Below are positions 35,421 through 43,527 of a DNA stretch of 64,000 nt, one piece after another. Below the pieces are notes generated by a model, which had not been told where the DNA came from, did not search any database, and saw only the letters and a program-made list of their open reading frames with translations. The position numbers and the translations under genes are program-made. Source of the stretch: Streptomyces koelreuteriae. Its GTDB lineage: Bacteria; Actinomycetota; Actinomycetes; Streptomycetales; Streptomycetaceae. Every line of letters starts with the position of its first letter. Position 1 is the stretch's first letter. The DNA lies in the NCBI RefSeq assembly GCF_018604545.1, contig NZ_CP075896.1, positions 6,944,001-7,008,000 on the forward strand, given 5' to 3'.

Positions 35421-36510
35421 CGGCCTGGTCCAGCGCCGACTGGAGGGACTGCTTGTAGCCCGCGCTGGTGTAGGTGGCACCGGAGACGGCGTCGATCTGC
35501 GCGTTCCCGGCAGCCACGGCGGCCTGGTTGAGGCGGGGGACGGAGGAGGAGGTGATCTGGTCGCTGCGTCCGCCCTTGGGGGCCTGGACCGCCTCGGCCT
35601 TGGTGATCTTCCCGCCCGCGACGGTGATCCGGACCTGGACGGGACCGTACTGGGTCTGCGCGGCCGTGCCCGTGACCGTCTTGGCCTGGGCACTGCCCGC
35701 CCCGGCACCCGCTCCCGCTCCCGCACCCGCACCTGCGCCCTGCCCGGAGTCCTGCGCGGCGCCGCCGCCCCCTGCCGGAGCCTTGTCCAGCGCGGACTGG
35801 AGCGACTTCTTGTAGCCCGCGCTCGTGTAGGTCGCGCCCGAGACGGCGTCGATCTGCGCGTTCCCGGCCGCGACCGCCGCCTGGTTGAGGCGGGGCACCG
35901 AGCTGGCGGTGATCTGGTCGCTGCGTCCGCCCTTGGGGGCCTGGACCGCCTCGGCCTTGGTGATCTTCCCGCCCGCGACCGTGACACGGACCTGGACCGG
36001 GCCGTACTCCGTCTGCACCGCGTCGCCGGTGAGCGTCTGGGCGTTGCCCGAGCCCTGCGCTGCACCGCCCGCGGCCTTGGCCTTGTCCAGGGCCGACTGG
36101 AGGGACTTCTTGTAGCCGGCGCTGGTGTAGGTGGCGCCCGAGACGGCGTCGATCTCCGCGCTCTGCGCCGCGACCGCCGCCTGGTTGAGGCGGGGTACCG
36201 AGCTGGCGGTGATCTGGTCGCTGCGTCCGCCCTTGGGGGCCTGGACCGCCTCGGCCTGAGTGATCTTTCCGCCGCTCATGGTCAGACGGACCTGGATCGG
36301 GCCGTACTCCGTCTGCTGCGCGTCACCGGTGACGGCGCCGTTCACGCCGCCCTGCGGCGCCTGCCCGGCCGCGGCGGGCGGGACCTGGCCGCCGGCCGCC
36401 TGGGCACCGCCCGGGTCGGAGGCCGGCTTCATGGACAGCAGCAGCACGATTCCGGAGACGGTGGCTGCGCCGGCGAGCACGGCACGCCGGACGGGGTGAG
36501 ACTTCCTCAT
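35413..36510 (-). CDS. Triple FMN-binding domain protein (extracytoplasmic flavin carrier)
   Basis: 365 residues. An N-terminal membrane helix (about 10-28) is followed by three nearly identical FMN_bind domains (about 60-142, 160-242 and 280-362), each with the flavinylation motif SGATYTS; predicted FMN-carrying Thr are T127, T227 and T346. Linkers are Gly/Ala-rich; that before the third domain is a pure GA run. Each domain would carry one FMN bound by ApbE, forming an electron relay at the outer face of the membrane. It lies in an operon with apbE and the ferric-reductase-like gene. Confidence 0.92.
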   Translation of the reverse strand: MRKSHPVRRAVLAGAATVSGIVLLLSMKPASDPGGAQAAGGQVPPAAAGQAPQGGVNGAVTGDAQQTEYGPIQVRLTMSGGKITQAEAVQAPKGGRSDQITASSVPRLNQAAVAAQSAEIDAVSGATYTSAGYKKSLQSALDKAKAAGGAAQGSGNAQTLTGDAVQTEYGPVQVRVTVAGGKITKAEAVQAPKGGRSDQITASSVPRLNQAAVAAGNAQIDAVSGATYTSAGYKKSLQSALDKAPAGGGGAAQDSGQGAGAGAGAGAGAGAGSAQAKTVTGTAAQTQYGPVQVRITVAGGKITKAEAVQAPKGGRSDQITSSSVPRLNQAAVAAGNAQIDAVSGATYTSAGYKQSLQSALDQAGG

Positions 36511-36550
36511 CGTTTCTCAAGCTCCTGAAGGGCCGTTGATGTCCCGTCGC

Positions 36551-37933
36551 TCACATCTCGAACGACTCGTGATGGATACGGCGGGCGGGGACTCCCGCGC
36601 CGCGCAGTGCTTCGTAGACCGACTGCGCGAAGCCGGGCGGCCCGCACATGAAGACGTCGTGGTCGTCGACGTCGGGGATCTTCCGCTGGAGGGACTCCGC
36701 GGAGATGTCGGGGCGCTCCCCGTCGGGGCTGTTGACTGCGTACATCAGCCGCGCGCCGCGCTCGTCGGCGATCTTGGCCAGCTCGCCCCACAGCGCCAGG
36801 TCCTGGGTGGTATTGGCCCGGTAGAGAAGGGTGATGTCGCCGGACGCGCCCGGCAGCGTCTCGAACAGGGCCCGCATCGGAGTGATGCCGACACCCCCCG
36901 CGACCAGCAGTACCTTGCCGCGGCTGCGGCGCTGCGCGGTCATCGCGCCGTACGGGCCCTCGGCCCACACCTTGGTGCCGGGCTGGAGCTCGCGCAGCCG
37001 GGACGTGTGGTCGCCGATCGCCTTGACGGTGATCCGCAGCATGTCCGGTCGGGGCGCCGCGGACAGGGAGTACGGGTGCGAACTGAAGCGCATGCCGGGC
37101 GCCTTGAACCGCCAGCGGAAGAAGTGCCCGGCCTCCGCGCCCATCCGGTGCAGCTTGCGCCCGCCGATCAGCACCGACACGATGCCCGGGGTCTCCTCGA
37201 TGACCGCCTCGACCCGCATACGGTGCCGCAGGTTCAGACGGATCGGGGTGATGATCCGGTACCAGAGCACCAGCGCGGTCACCACGCCGTACAGCCCGTA
37301 CCAGAAGGTCTTCGCGGCCGGCTCGACGGCGAACTCGTTGCCGGTCGTGATCTGGTGCCAGAACGTCATGTACACCGACACATAGGTGAGCAGGTGCACG
37401 TGGTACCAGGTGTCGTACCCGATCATCCGGCGCACCCCGCCGATCGAGAGGATCCCGATGACGAACAGCAGGCCCGTGCCGATGGCGGCCTTGCCCATGT
37501 CAGGCAGCTGGTTGATGGAGTCGGTCGTCTGCTGGACGATGTCGCCGAGTCCCTTGCCCGCCTGCAGGGCGTAGCCCCACATGGTGAGGAAGACATGCGC
37601 GAGGACCAGGCAGAGCGTGTAGCGGCCGGTCATGGCGTGCCAGCGGGCGACCCGGTCGGTACCCACCCGGCGCTCCAGCGCGGGCACCCGGGCCATCTGG
37701 AGCACCACCAGCGCCATGAGATAGCCGGCGAGCAGGCCGGTGATCCGGCCGGCGGCCAGGATCTTGCTCGCGTTGTCCGCGAGGGACGGTGTGTTGTCCC
37801 ACCACAGCCACAGCACGGCCGCCGCTCCCGCCCACAGGGCGATCAGCAGCGGGACGGCCGGGGAGCGGCGCGGGCGGATGCGGCGCATCGTCTGGCGACG
37901 GGCGGCACGGCCGCCTGCGAGCGTGGTGGTCAC
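36551..37933 (-). CDS. Ferric-reductase-like membrane flavoprotein
   Basis: 460 residues. About six transmembrane helices (44-265) hold candidate haem-ligand His in RWHAMTGRYTLCLVLAH and YDTWYHVHLLTYVSVYMTFWH. A cytoplasmic ferredoxin-reductase domain follows with FAD motif HPYSLS, NAD(P) motif GGVGITPMRALFE and C-terminal CGPPGFAQSV. This suggests electron passage from NAD(P)H through FAD and haem to the outside, where the coupled flavinylated protein would accept them. GTG 37933 follows GGAGG at 5 bases. 40 bases separate it from the FMN-binding gene. Confidence 0.9.
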   Translation of the reverse strand: MTTTLAGGRAARRQTMRRIRPRRSPAVPLLIALWAGAAAVLWLWWDNTPSLADNASKILAAGRITGLLAGYLMALVVLQMARVPALERRVGTDRVARWHAMTGRYTLCLVLAHVFLTMWGYALQAGKGLGDIVQQTTDSINQLPDMGKAAIGTGLLFVIGILSIGGVRRMIGYDTWYHVHLLTYVSVYMTFWHQITTGNEFAVEPAAKTFWYGLYGVVTALVLWYRIITPIRLNLRHRMRVEAVIEETPGIVSVLIGGRKLHRMGAEAGHFFRWRFKAPGMRFSSHPYSLSAAPRPDMLRITVKAIGDHTSRLRELQPGTKVWAEGPYGAMTAQRRSRGKVLLVAGGVGITPMRALFETLPGASGDITLLYRANTTQDLALWGELAKIADERGARLMYAVNSPDGERPDISAESLQRKIPDVDDHDVFMCGPPGFAQSVYEALRGAGVPARRIHHESFEM

Positions 37934-38069
37934 GGTTCCTCCGTGGGGACTTGACCCTTGGCCCACAGATACGTGTCGGGACACGGGAGTGTTCAGCCGC
38001 GTACCGAGTCATGTGCGGACGGAAGTGACCGGCGGTAATACGCCCGCGCGCCCGCTTGGCGTCCCCGCG

Positions 38070-38768
38070 TCAGTAGCGCGTGACGCCGGTGGTGCCGCTC
38101 TTCGTCCCGACGGCGATGTGGGGATGCTTCGCCGGATCGGCCCAGACGAGGATCCGCCGCATCGCGTCCCTCGGCACGGAGACGCAGCCGGCCGTCGCTC
38201 CCCGCCCGTCGACATGCAGGAAGATGCCCGCGCCACGCCCCCGGACGGGACGCTCGTAGTTGAAGTCGATGACCAGCGCGTACGCGTACTGCGCCCGGTA
38301 GGTGATGAGCTGCTCGGACTCGGCGGCCCGGCAGTCGGCCGCGCGCGGCTCGGTCCAGCGGTTGTAGGAGCGGGAGTCGTTGTCCTGGCACCACCAGGAG
38401 TCCCGGTGCACCCGGCGGTAGGTGTACGCCGTCCCCCGCGGCGCCGCCTTGATGCCGAAGGCGTACGGCAGTCCGTACAGGCCCGTGGGTGTGGTGTCGG
38501 TGCCCTGCCTGCGGGCGGTGCCCTCGACGAGGCCGTTCGCTCCGAAGCGCGCGGGCGCGGAGCCGGCCTTCACCCACCGCCCGCCCTTGCGGTCCCACCA
38601 GGTGACCGTGCCCTTGGTGGAGGCCCGCTCCGGGGCCACCGCGGTGAGGAGCTGGGTGCCGCCGCCGGTGTCCGCCATCCGGTCCGGCAGGGGCGCCGCC
38701 TGTGCGGGCGGCACGGCCCCGAGCGTGAGGAGGGAGGAGACGGCGAGGGCGACGGCACCGGGGCGCAT
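38070..38768 (-). CDS. Secreted L,D-transpeptidase-like (YkuD) protein
   Basis: 232 residues. A signal peptide ends near AQA24. The YkuD-type active site is HVDGRGATAGCVSVP, with H185 and nucleophile C195. YGLPYAFGIK and the substrate-loop pattern HRDSWWCQDNDSRSYNRW match the YkuD-like sub-family common in Streptomyces. Such proteins are thought to cross-link or edit peptidoglycan, though this sub-family has no tested activity that I know. It is 3 bases from the stop of the upstream PNPOx-like gene and may share its transcript. Confidence 0.85.
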   Translation of the reverse strand: MRPGAVALAVSSLLTLGAVPPAQAAPLPDRMADTGGGTQLLTAVAPERASTKGTVTWWDRKGGRWVKAGSAPARFGANGLVEGTARRQGTDTTPTGLYGLPYAFGIKAAPRGTAYTYRRVHRDSWWCQDNDSRSYNRWTEPRAADCRAAESEQLITYRAQYAYALVIDFNYERPVRGRGAGIFLHVDGRGATAGCVSVPRDAMRRILVWADPAKHPHIAVGTKSGTTGVTRY

Positions 38769-38771
38769 GTC

Positions 38772-39359
38772 TCAGACCGTAGAGGGAGGCAGCGGCAACG
38801 GCAGCCCGGGTAGTCCGTCCAGGCTGGTCGCGATGTGTTCCTTCTTGGTGAAGTAGGCGTCGAGCGAGGCGTCGTCCTCGCGCGCGAAGCGCTTGGAGTG
38901 CAGATCGCGCTCCGCCTCGTACTCCATGAAGGGCACCGCGTAGCCGCAGGTGTCACGGACGAGTTCGGCCGTCACGACGATGATCGCGCGCAGGCCGTGC
39001 TGGGACGGGTCGATGTCCGGGAAGCGGGCGAGGAGTTCCCCGAAGCGCGGGTCGTCGCGGAAGACCGGCTCGCCCCGCCCGTGCACGCGGACGATGTTCG
39101 GCGGGCCCTGGAAGGCGCACCACATCAGGGTGATCCGCCCGTTCTCCCGCAGATGGGCGATGGTCTCGGCGTTGGAACCGGCGAAGTCGAGGTAGGCGAC
39201 GGTGTGCTCGTCGAGCACCGCGAAGGAGCCCTTGAGCCCTTTGGGGGAGAGGTTGACCGTGCCGTTGGCGGACAGGGGAGCGGTGGCGGTGAAGAAGACC
39301 GGCTGCGCCTCGATGAACGAGCGGAGCCGGCCGTCTATGCGCTCATGAGTCTTTCCCAT
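38772..39359 (-). CDS. Pyridoxamine 5'-phosphate oxidase-like protein
   Basis: 195 residues of the split-barrel flavin-binding superfamily. QPVFFTATAPLSANGTVNLSPKG and GSNAETIAHLRENGRITLMWCAFQGPPNIVRVHGRGE are characteristic. Members reduce or oxidise F420, FMN or haem-related substrates; this one cannot be assigned. A promoter with TTAGAC, 18 bases and CATAAT ends 9 bases before the ATG, so the mRNA has almost no leader. Confidence 0.85.
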   Translation of the reverse strand: MGKTHERIDGRLRSFIEAQPVFFTATAPLSANGTVNLSPKGLKGSFAVLDEHTVAYLDFAGSNAETIAHLRENGRITLMWCAFQGPPNIVRVHGRGEPVFRDDPRFGELLARFPDIDPSQHGLRAIIVVTAELVRDTCGYAVPFMEYEAERDLHSKRFAREDDASLDAYFTKKEHIATSLDGLPGLPLPLPPSTV

Positions 39360-39367
39360 GTCAAACG

Positions 39368-39397
39368 ATTATGGGCGCAGGTCTTTCGACTGTCTAA
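39368..39397 (-). promoter_or_regulatory. Promoter of the PNPOx-like gene
   Basis: On the minus strand TTAGAC (39397-39392), an 18-base spacer and CATAAT (39373-39368) match the vegetative pattern. The expected start is within a few bases of ATG 39359. Confidence 0.55.
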
Positions 39398-39418
39398 GGA
39401 ATTATGAGCGAGGGGCCC

Positions 39419-39455
39419 GTGGCCGCCCCGGCCGGCGCTCACTCGGGGCGGCCAC
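39419..39455 (-). terminator. Terminator of the duplicated-domain gene
   Basis: GTGGCCGCCCCG (39419-39430) pairs perfectly with CGGGGCGGCCAC (39444-39455), beginning 14 bases beyond the stop codon of the gene ending at 39469. Confidence 0.75.
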
Positions 39456-39468
39456 AGCGCCTGTCACC

Positions 39469-40410
39469 TCACTGGTTGAGCTGGCAGGCGGCGAAGGCCT
39501 CGAGGCCTTCGGGCTTCTCGGCGGCGCGGCCGATGGCGGTCTCGATGCGGTTGAGGGCGGCGACGCGCTTGTCCTCCAGCGGGCCGAGGATGGCGTTCTG
39601 GACGAAGTTGGGTCCGCCCTGGCCGACGGTGTCGACGAGGCGCTTGTTCGCCTCCGCGATCTGGGTGTCCAGCTGCGCCAGGTTGCGGTCGACCTCGGCC
39701 TGCGCGGAGGCGGGGATCGCGGGCAGCTCGCCGGTGACGTCCGGGCAGCTGATGGCACCGGCGCCGGCGTTCCCCGCCTCGCCCGCACCCGCGCCCGCGT
39801 CCTCGCCGGCACCCGCACCGGCCTCGGCACCCGCACCCGCTTCGGCTCCGGCCTCGGCGCCCGCCTCCGCTCCGGCCTCGGCGCCCGCACCTGCCTCGGC
39901 ACCGGCCTCCTCACCGGCGCCCGCCTCGCCTTCGGCCGCCTCGCCCGCCCCGGCGCCGCCGTCGGCGTCGAGCTGGCAGGCGGCGAAGGCCTCAAGCCCC
40001 TCGGGCTTCTCGGCGGCGCGGCCGATGGCGGTCTCGATGCGGTTGAGGGCGGCGACGCGCTTGTCCTCCAGCGGGCCGAGGATGGCGTTCTGGACGAAGT
40101 TGGGTCCGCCCTGGCCGACGGTGTCGACGAGGCGCTTGTTGGCCTCCTGGATCTGGGTGTTCAGCTGGGCGAGGTTGCTGTCGACCTCCGCCTGCGCCGA
40201 AGCGGGCACCGCGGGCAGCTGCCCGGTGACGTCCGGGCACGAGATGGTGCCGGGGCCCGCCAGCGTCCGGGCGTTCGTCCCACCGCTCGCGGGCGTCTCC
40301 TCCCCGGCGAGGGCGAAGCCGGCGATCACCGTGCCGGACAGTGCCACCGCGGCGGCGCCGCCGATGAACGCGACGCGACGCTTGTTGTACTTCGGAAGAG
40401 CCCTGGACAT
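39469..40410 (-). CDS. Secreted protein with two identical-like domains joined by an Ala/Glu/Gly linker
   Basis: 313 residues, no recognised family. An N-terminal hydrophobic segment (about 13-36) may be a signal or anchor. Two repeats of about 92 residues (56-147 and 220-311) are nearly the same; each begins ISCPDVTG, ends FAACQL and has exactly two Cys, suggesting a disulfide per domain. The helical core ANKRLVDTVGQGGPNFVQNA is identical. The 72-residue linker is almost entirely Gly, Ala and Glu. Export and a wall or surface location are inferred. It is divergent from argG. Confidence 0.7.
   Translation of the reverse strand: MSRALPKYNKRRVAFIGGAAAVALSGTVIAGFALAGEETPASGGTNARTLAGPGTISCPDVTGQLPAVPASAQAEVDSNLAQLNTQIQEANKRLVDTVGQGGPNFVQNAILGPLEDKRVAALNRIETAIGRAAEKPEGLEAFAACQLDADGGAGAGEAAEGEAGAGEEAGAEAGAGAEAGAEAGAEAGAEAGAGAEAGAGAGEDAGAGAGEAGNAGAGAISCPDVTGELPAIPASAQAEVDRNLAQLDTQIAEANKRLVDTVGQGGPNFVQNAILGPLEDKRVAALNRIETAIGRAAEKPEGLEAFAACQLNQ
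39481..40141 (-). repeat. Direct repeat of about 165 bases inside one gene
   Basis: The segments at about 39481-39649 and 39970-40141 are almost identical at DNA level, encoding the C-terminal half of each protein domain. This indicates a recent duplication or gene conversion between the two domain copies. Confidence 0.85.
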
Positions 40411-40582
40411 GCGGATGCCTCACTAGGGGTCGGGGGACGGGGGTGTCCTCGGTGTGCTGAAACGCGGCGCCTGCGTTCGGCGAGAGGTACGAGTAAGCGG
40501 TTTCCCGCGTTCAAAGGATCTTCAAATTCTTCTCGGCCTGACCAATAACCGCTGTCGGCTTCGCGCCCGGACCCGCATCGGA

Positions 40583-40617
40583 TTGACGAATCATGCAGCG
40601 CTCTGCATACTCATGCA
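40583..40617 (+). promoter_or_regulatory. argG promoter with ARG boxes
   Basis: TTGACG (40583-40588), 17 bases and CATACT (40606-40611) form a promoter. TCATGCA (40591-40597), CTGCATA (40603-40609) and TCATGCA (40611-40617) are ArgR-type half-sites lying between and over these elements. GAGGGGAAG precedes the GTG start. Confidence 0.7.
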
Positions 40618-40649
40618 GGTCGGTATTCGCAGTATGAGGGGAAGAACCC

Positions 40650-41843
40650 GTGACCGAGCGCGTCGTACTCGCCTACTCAGGCGGTCTTGACACCTCCGTC
40701 GCCATCGGCTGGATCGCCGAGGAGACGGGCGCCGAGGTCATCGCGGTCGCGGTCGACGTCGGCCAGGGCGGCGAGGACCTGGACGTCATCCGCAAGCGCG
40801 CGCTCGCCTGCGGTGCCGTCGAGGCCGAGGTGGCGGACGCCAGGGACGAGTTCGCCGAGGAGTACTGCCTCCCGGCGATCAAGGCCAACGCCCTCTACAT
40901 GGACCGCTACCCGCTGGTCTCCGCCCTGTCCCGGCCGACGATCGTCAAGCACCTCGTCGCCGCCGCCCGGAAGCACGGCGCCACCACCGTCGCCCACGGC
41001 TGCACCGGCAAGGGCAACGACCAGGTCCGCTTCGAGGCCGGCATCGTCGCCCTCGCCCCCGACCTGAAGTGCATCGCCCCGGTCCGCGACTACGCCATGA
41101 CCCGCGACAAGGCCATCGCCTTCTGCGAGGCCAAGGGCCTGCCGATCGCGACCTCCAAGAAGTCGCCGTACTCCATCGACCAGAACGTCTTCGGCCGCGC
41201 CATCGAGACCGGCTTCCTCGAGGACATCTGGAACGCGCCGATCGAGGACATCTACGAGTACACCGAGAACCCGGCTCTCCCCCGGGAGCCCGACGAGGTG
41301 ATCATCTCCTTCAAGGAGGGCGTCCCGGTCGCGGTCGACGGCAGGCCCGTCACCGTCCTCCAGGCGATCCAGCAGCTCAACGAGCGCGCCGGCGCCCAGG
41401 GCATCGGCCGGATCGACATGGTCGAGGACCGGCTCGTCGGCATCAAGTCGCGCGAGGTCTACGAGGCCCCGGGCGCCATCGCTCTGATCACCGCCCACCA
41501 GGAGCTGGAGAGCGTCACCGTCGAGCGTGAACTCGCCCGCTACAAGCGCGGCGTCGAGCAGCGCTGGAGCGAGCTGGTCTACGACGGTCAGTGGTTCTCC
41601 CCGCTCAAGCGCGCCCTGGACGGCTTCGTCGACGAGGCGAACCAGCACGTCACCGGCGACGTCCGGATGACCCTGCACGGCGGCCGCGCGGTCGTCACCG
41701 GCCGGCGCTCGCAGCAGTCGCTGTACGACTTCGACCTCGCGACCTACGACACGGGCGACACCTTCGACCAGTCCGCGGCCAAGGGCTTCATCGACATCTA
41801 CAGCCTGTCGTCGAAGATCGCGGCGAAGCGCGACCTCGCGTAG
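40650..41843 (+). CDS. argG: Argininosuccinate synthase
   Basis: 397 residues. Joins citrulline and aspartate using ATP. The ATP-PPi loop AYSGGLDTSVAIGWI is at residues 8-22; HGCTGKGNDQVRFE and SKKSPYSIDQNVFGRAIE follow. GTG start. It sits next to argH and about 6 kb from argCJBDR; the ARG-box promoter predicts arginine repression. Ornithine carbamoyltransferase is not in the window. Confidence 0.97.
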   Translation: MTERVVLAYSGGLDTSVAIGWIAEETGAEVIAVAVDVGQGGEDLDVIRKRALACGAVEAEVADARDEFAEEYCLPAIKANALYMDRYPLVSALSRPTIVKHLVAAARKHGATTVAHGCTGKGNDQVRFEAGIVALAPDLKCIAPVRDYAMTRDKAIAFCEAKGLPIATSKKSPYSIDQNVFGRAIETGFLEDIWNAPIEDIYEYTENPALPREPDEVIISFKEGVPVAVDGRPVTVLQAIQQLNERAGAQGIGRIDMVEDRLVGIKSREVYEAPGAIALITAHQELESVTVERELARYKRGVEQRWSELVYDGQWFSPLKRALDGFVDEANQHVTGDVRMTLHGGRAVVTGRRSQQSLYDFDLATYDTGDTFDQSAAKGFIDIYSLSSKIAAKRDLA

Positions 41844-41941
41844 GCGTTCACGGGACCCGGCCCGGGCGTATAAAGGTCTTCGTCCTACGGCCCGCATCCA
41901 CAGGTCCGCGTCACATCCACACCTCTCTAGGAGCAACGCAA

Positions 41942-43375
41942 GTGAGCAGCAACAGCGGTGACGTCCGGCTCTGGGGCGGCCGTTTCGCCGACGGTCCCGC
42001 CGAGGCCCTGGCGAAGCTGTCCGCGTCCGTCCACTTCGACTGGCGGCTCGCGCCGTACGACATCGCCGGTTCGCGTGCGCACGCGCGCGTGCTGCACAAG
42101 GCAGGACTGCTCACGGACGACGAGCTGACGAGGATGCTCGAAGGCCTGGACCGGCTCGAAGCGGACGTCGCCGACGGCTCCTTCGTCGGCACCATCGCCG
42201 ACGAGGACGTGCACACCGCGCTGGAGCGCGGCCTGCTGGAGCGGCTCGGCCCCGACCTCGGCGGTAAGCTGCGCGCGGGCCGCTCCCGCAACGACCAGGT
42301 CGCCACCCTCTTCCGGATGTACCTGCGCGACCACGCCCGGGTCGTCGGCGGCCTGATCGCGGAGCTCCAGGACGCCCTGATCGGCCTCGCCGAGGCGCAC
42401 CCCGACGTGGCGATGCCCGGCCGTACGCACCTCCAGCACGCGCAGCCGGTCCTTTTCGCGCACCACGTCCTGGCCCATGTCCAGTCCCTCTCCCGGGACG
42501 CGGAGCGACTGCGCCAGTGGGACGCGCGCACGGCCGTCTCGCCCTACGGCTCGGGCGCCCTGGCGGGTTCGTCCCTCGGCCTGGACCCGGAGGCGGTGGC
42601 GAAGGACCTCGGGTTCGAGCACGGCTCCGCGGGCAACTCCATCGACGGTACGGCCTCGCGTGACTTCGTCGCCGAGTTCGCCTTCATCACGGCGATGATC
42701 GGGGTCAACCTCTCCCGGATCGCCGAGGAGGTCATCATCTGGAACACGAAGGAGTTCTCCTTCGTGACCCTGCACGACGCGTTCTCCACGGGCTCGTCGA
42801 TCATGCCGCAGAAGAAGAACCCGGACATCGCGGAGCTGGCCCGCGGCAAGTCCGGCCGTCTGATCGGCAACCTGACGGGCCTGCTGGCCACGCTCAAGGC
42901 CCTTCCCCTCGCGTACAACCGCGACCTCCAGGAGGACAAGGAGCCGGTCTTCGACTCCATCGACCAGCTGGAGGTCCTGCTGCCGGCCTTCACCGGCATG
43001 ATGGCCACCCTCACGGTCCACCGCGAGCGCATGGAGGAACTGGCCCCGGCAGGCTTCTCCCTCGCCACGGACATCGCCGAGTGGCTGGTCAAGCAGGGCG
43101 TCCCCTTCCGCGTCGCCCACGAGGTCGCCGGCGAGTGCGTGAAGGTCGCCGAGGCGGAGAACAAGGAACTGGACGAGCTGACGGACGAGCAGTTCGCCAA
43201 GATCTCCTCCCACCTGACCCCCGAGGTCCGCACCGTCCTCAACGTCCCCGGCGCCCTGGCCTCCCGCAACGGCAGGGGCGGCACGGCCCCGAGCGCGGTC
43301 GCCACCCAGCTGACAGAGGTGAAGGCGGACGTGTCGGCCCAGCACGAGTGGGCAGTGGCCAAGAAGCAGGCCTGA
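41942..43375 (+). CDS. argH: Argininosuccinate lyase
   Basis: 477 residues of the fumarase/aspartase superfamily. Splits argininosuccinate into arginine and fumarate. RLWGGRFADGPAEAL at the N-terminus, AGRSRNDQVATLFRMYLR, TAVSPYGSGALAGSSLGLD and the signature GSSIMPQKKNPD are intact. GTG 41942 follows AGGAGC at 8 bases. It begins 98 bases after argG in the same direction and may be cotranscribed. Confidence 0.97.
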   Translation: MSSNSGDVRLWGGRFADGPAEALAKLSASVHFDWRLAPYDIAGSRAHARVLHKAGLLTDDELTRMLEGLDRLEADVADGSFVGTIADEDVHTALERGLLERLGPDLGGKLRAGRSRNDQVATLFRMYLRDHARVVGGLIAELQDALIGLAEAHPDVAMPGRTHLQHAQPVLFAHHVLAHVQSLSRDAERLRQWDARTAVSPYGSGALAGSSLGLDPEAVAKDLGFEHGSAGNSIDGTASRDFVAEFAFITAMIGVNLSRIAEEVIIWNTKEFSFVTLHDAFSTGSSIMPQKKNPDIAELARGKSGRLIGNLTGLLATLKALPLAYNRDLQEDKEPVFDSIDQLEVLLPAFTGMMATLTVHRERMEELAPAGFSLATDIAEWLVKQGVPFRVAHEVAGECVKVAEAENKELDELTDEQFAKISSHLTPEVRTVLNVPGALASRNGRGGTAPSAVATQLTEVKADVSAQHEWAVAKKQA

Positions 43376-43387
43376 GGGAATCGCCCT

Positions 43388-43418
43388 CTAGGGGCGCGGG
43401 GAACTGCGCGACAAGCCC
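43388..43418 (+). repeat. Interspersed Streptomyces repeat, copy 2
   Basis: TAGGGGCGCGGGGAACTGCG plus CGACAAGCCCC, 12 bases after the argH stop. Outer GGGGC and GCCCC can pair, so it may double as a terminator. Confidence 0.8.
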
Positions 43419-43527
43419 CCACAACCCCGCACCCGCAAAACACCGCAAGTCCCGAGCTCTGAGGCGAAGGTCATCGCGGGTTACGTTGGGTCGAAGCCGA
43501 ACCGGAGCCGACCGAACGGAGCCCGCG

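Noticed and set aside
35421..36065. Extension of the ApbE frame upstream of 35420 (minus)
   Set aside because: It is an out-of-frame reading of the repeated FMN-binding gene; the ApbE family starts after the GTG at 35420.
39781..39960. Simple repeat array in the Gly/Ala/Glu linker mistaken for CRISPR-like repeats
   Set aside because: The repeats are short codon-level repeats inside one reading frame with no spacers.
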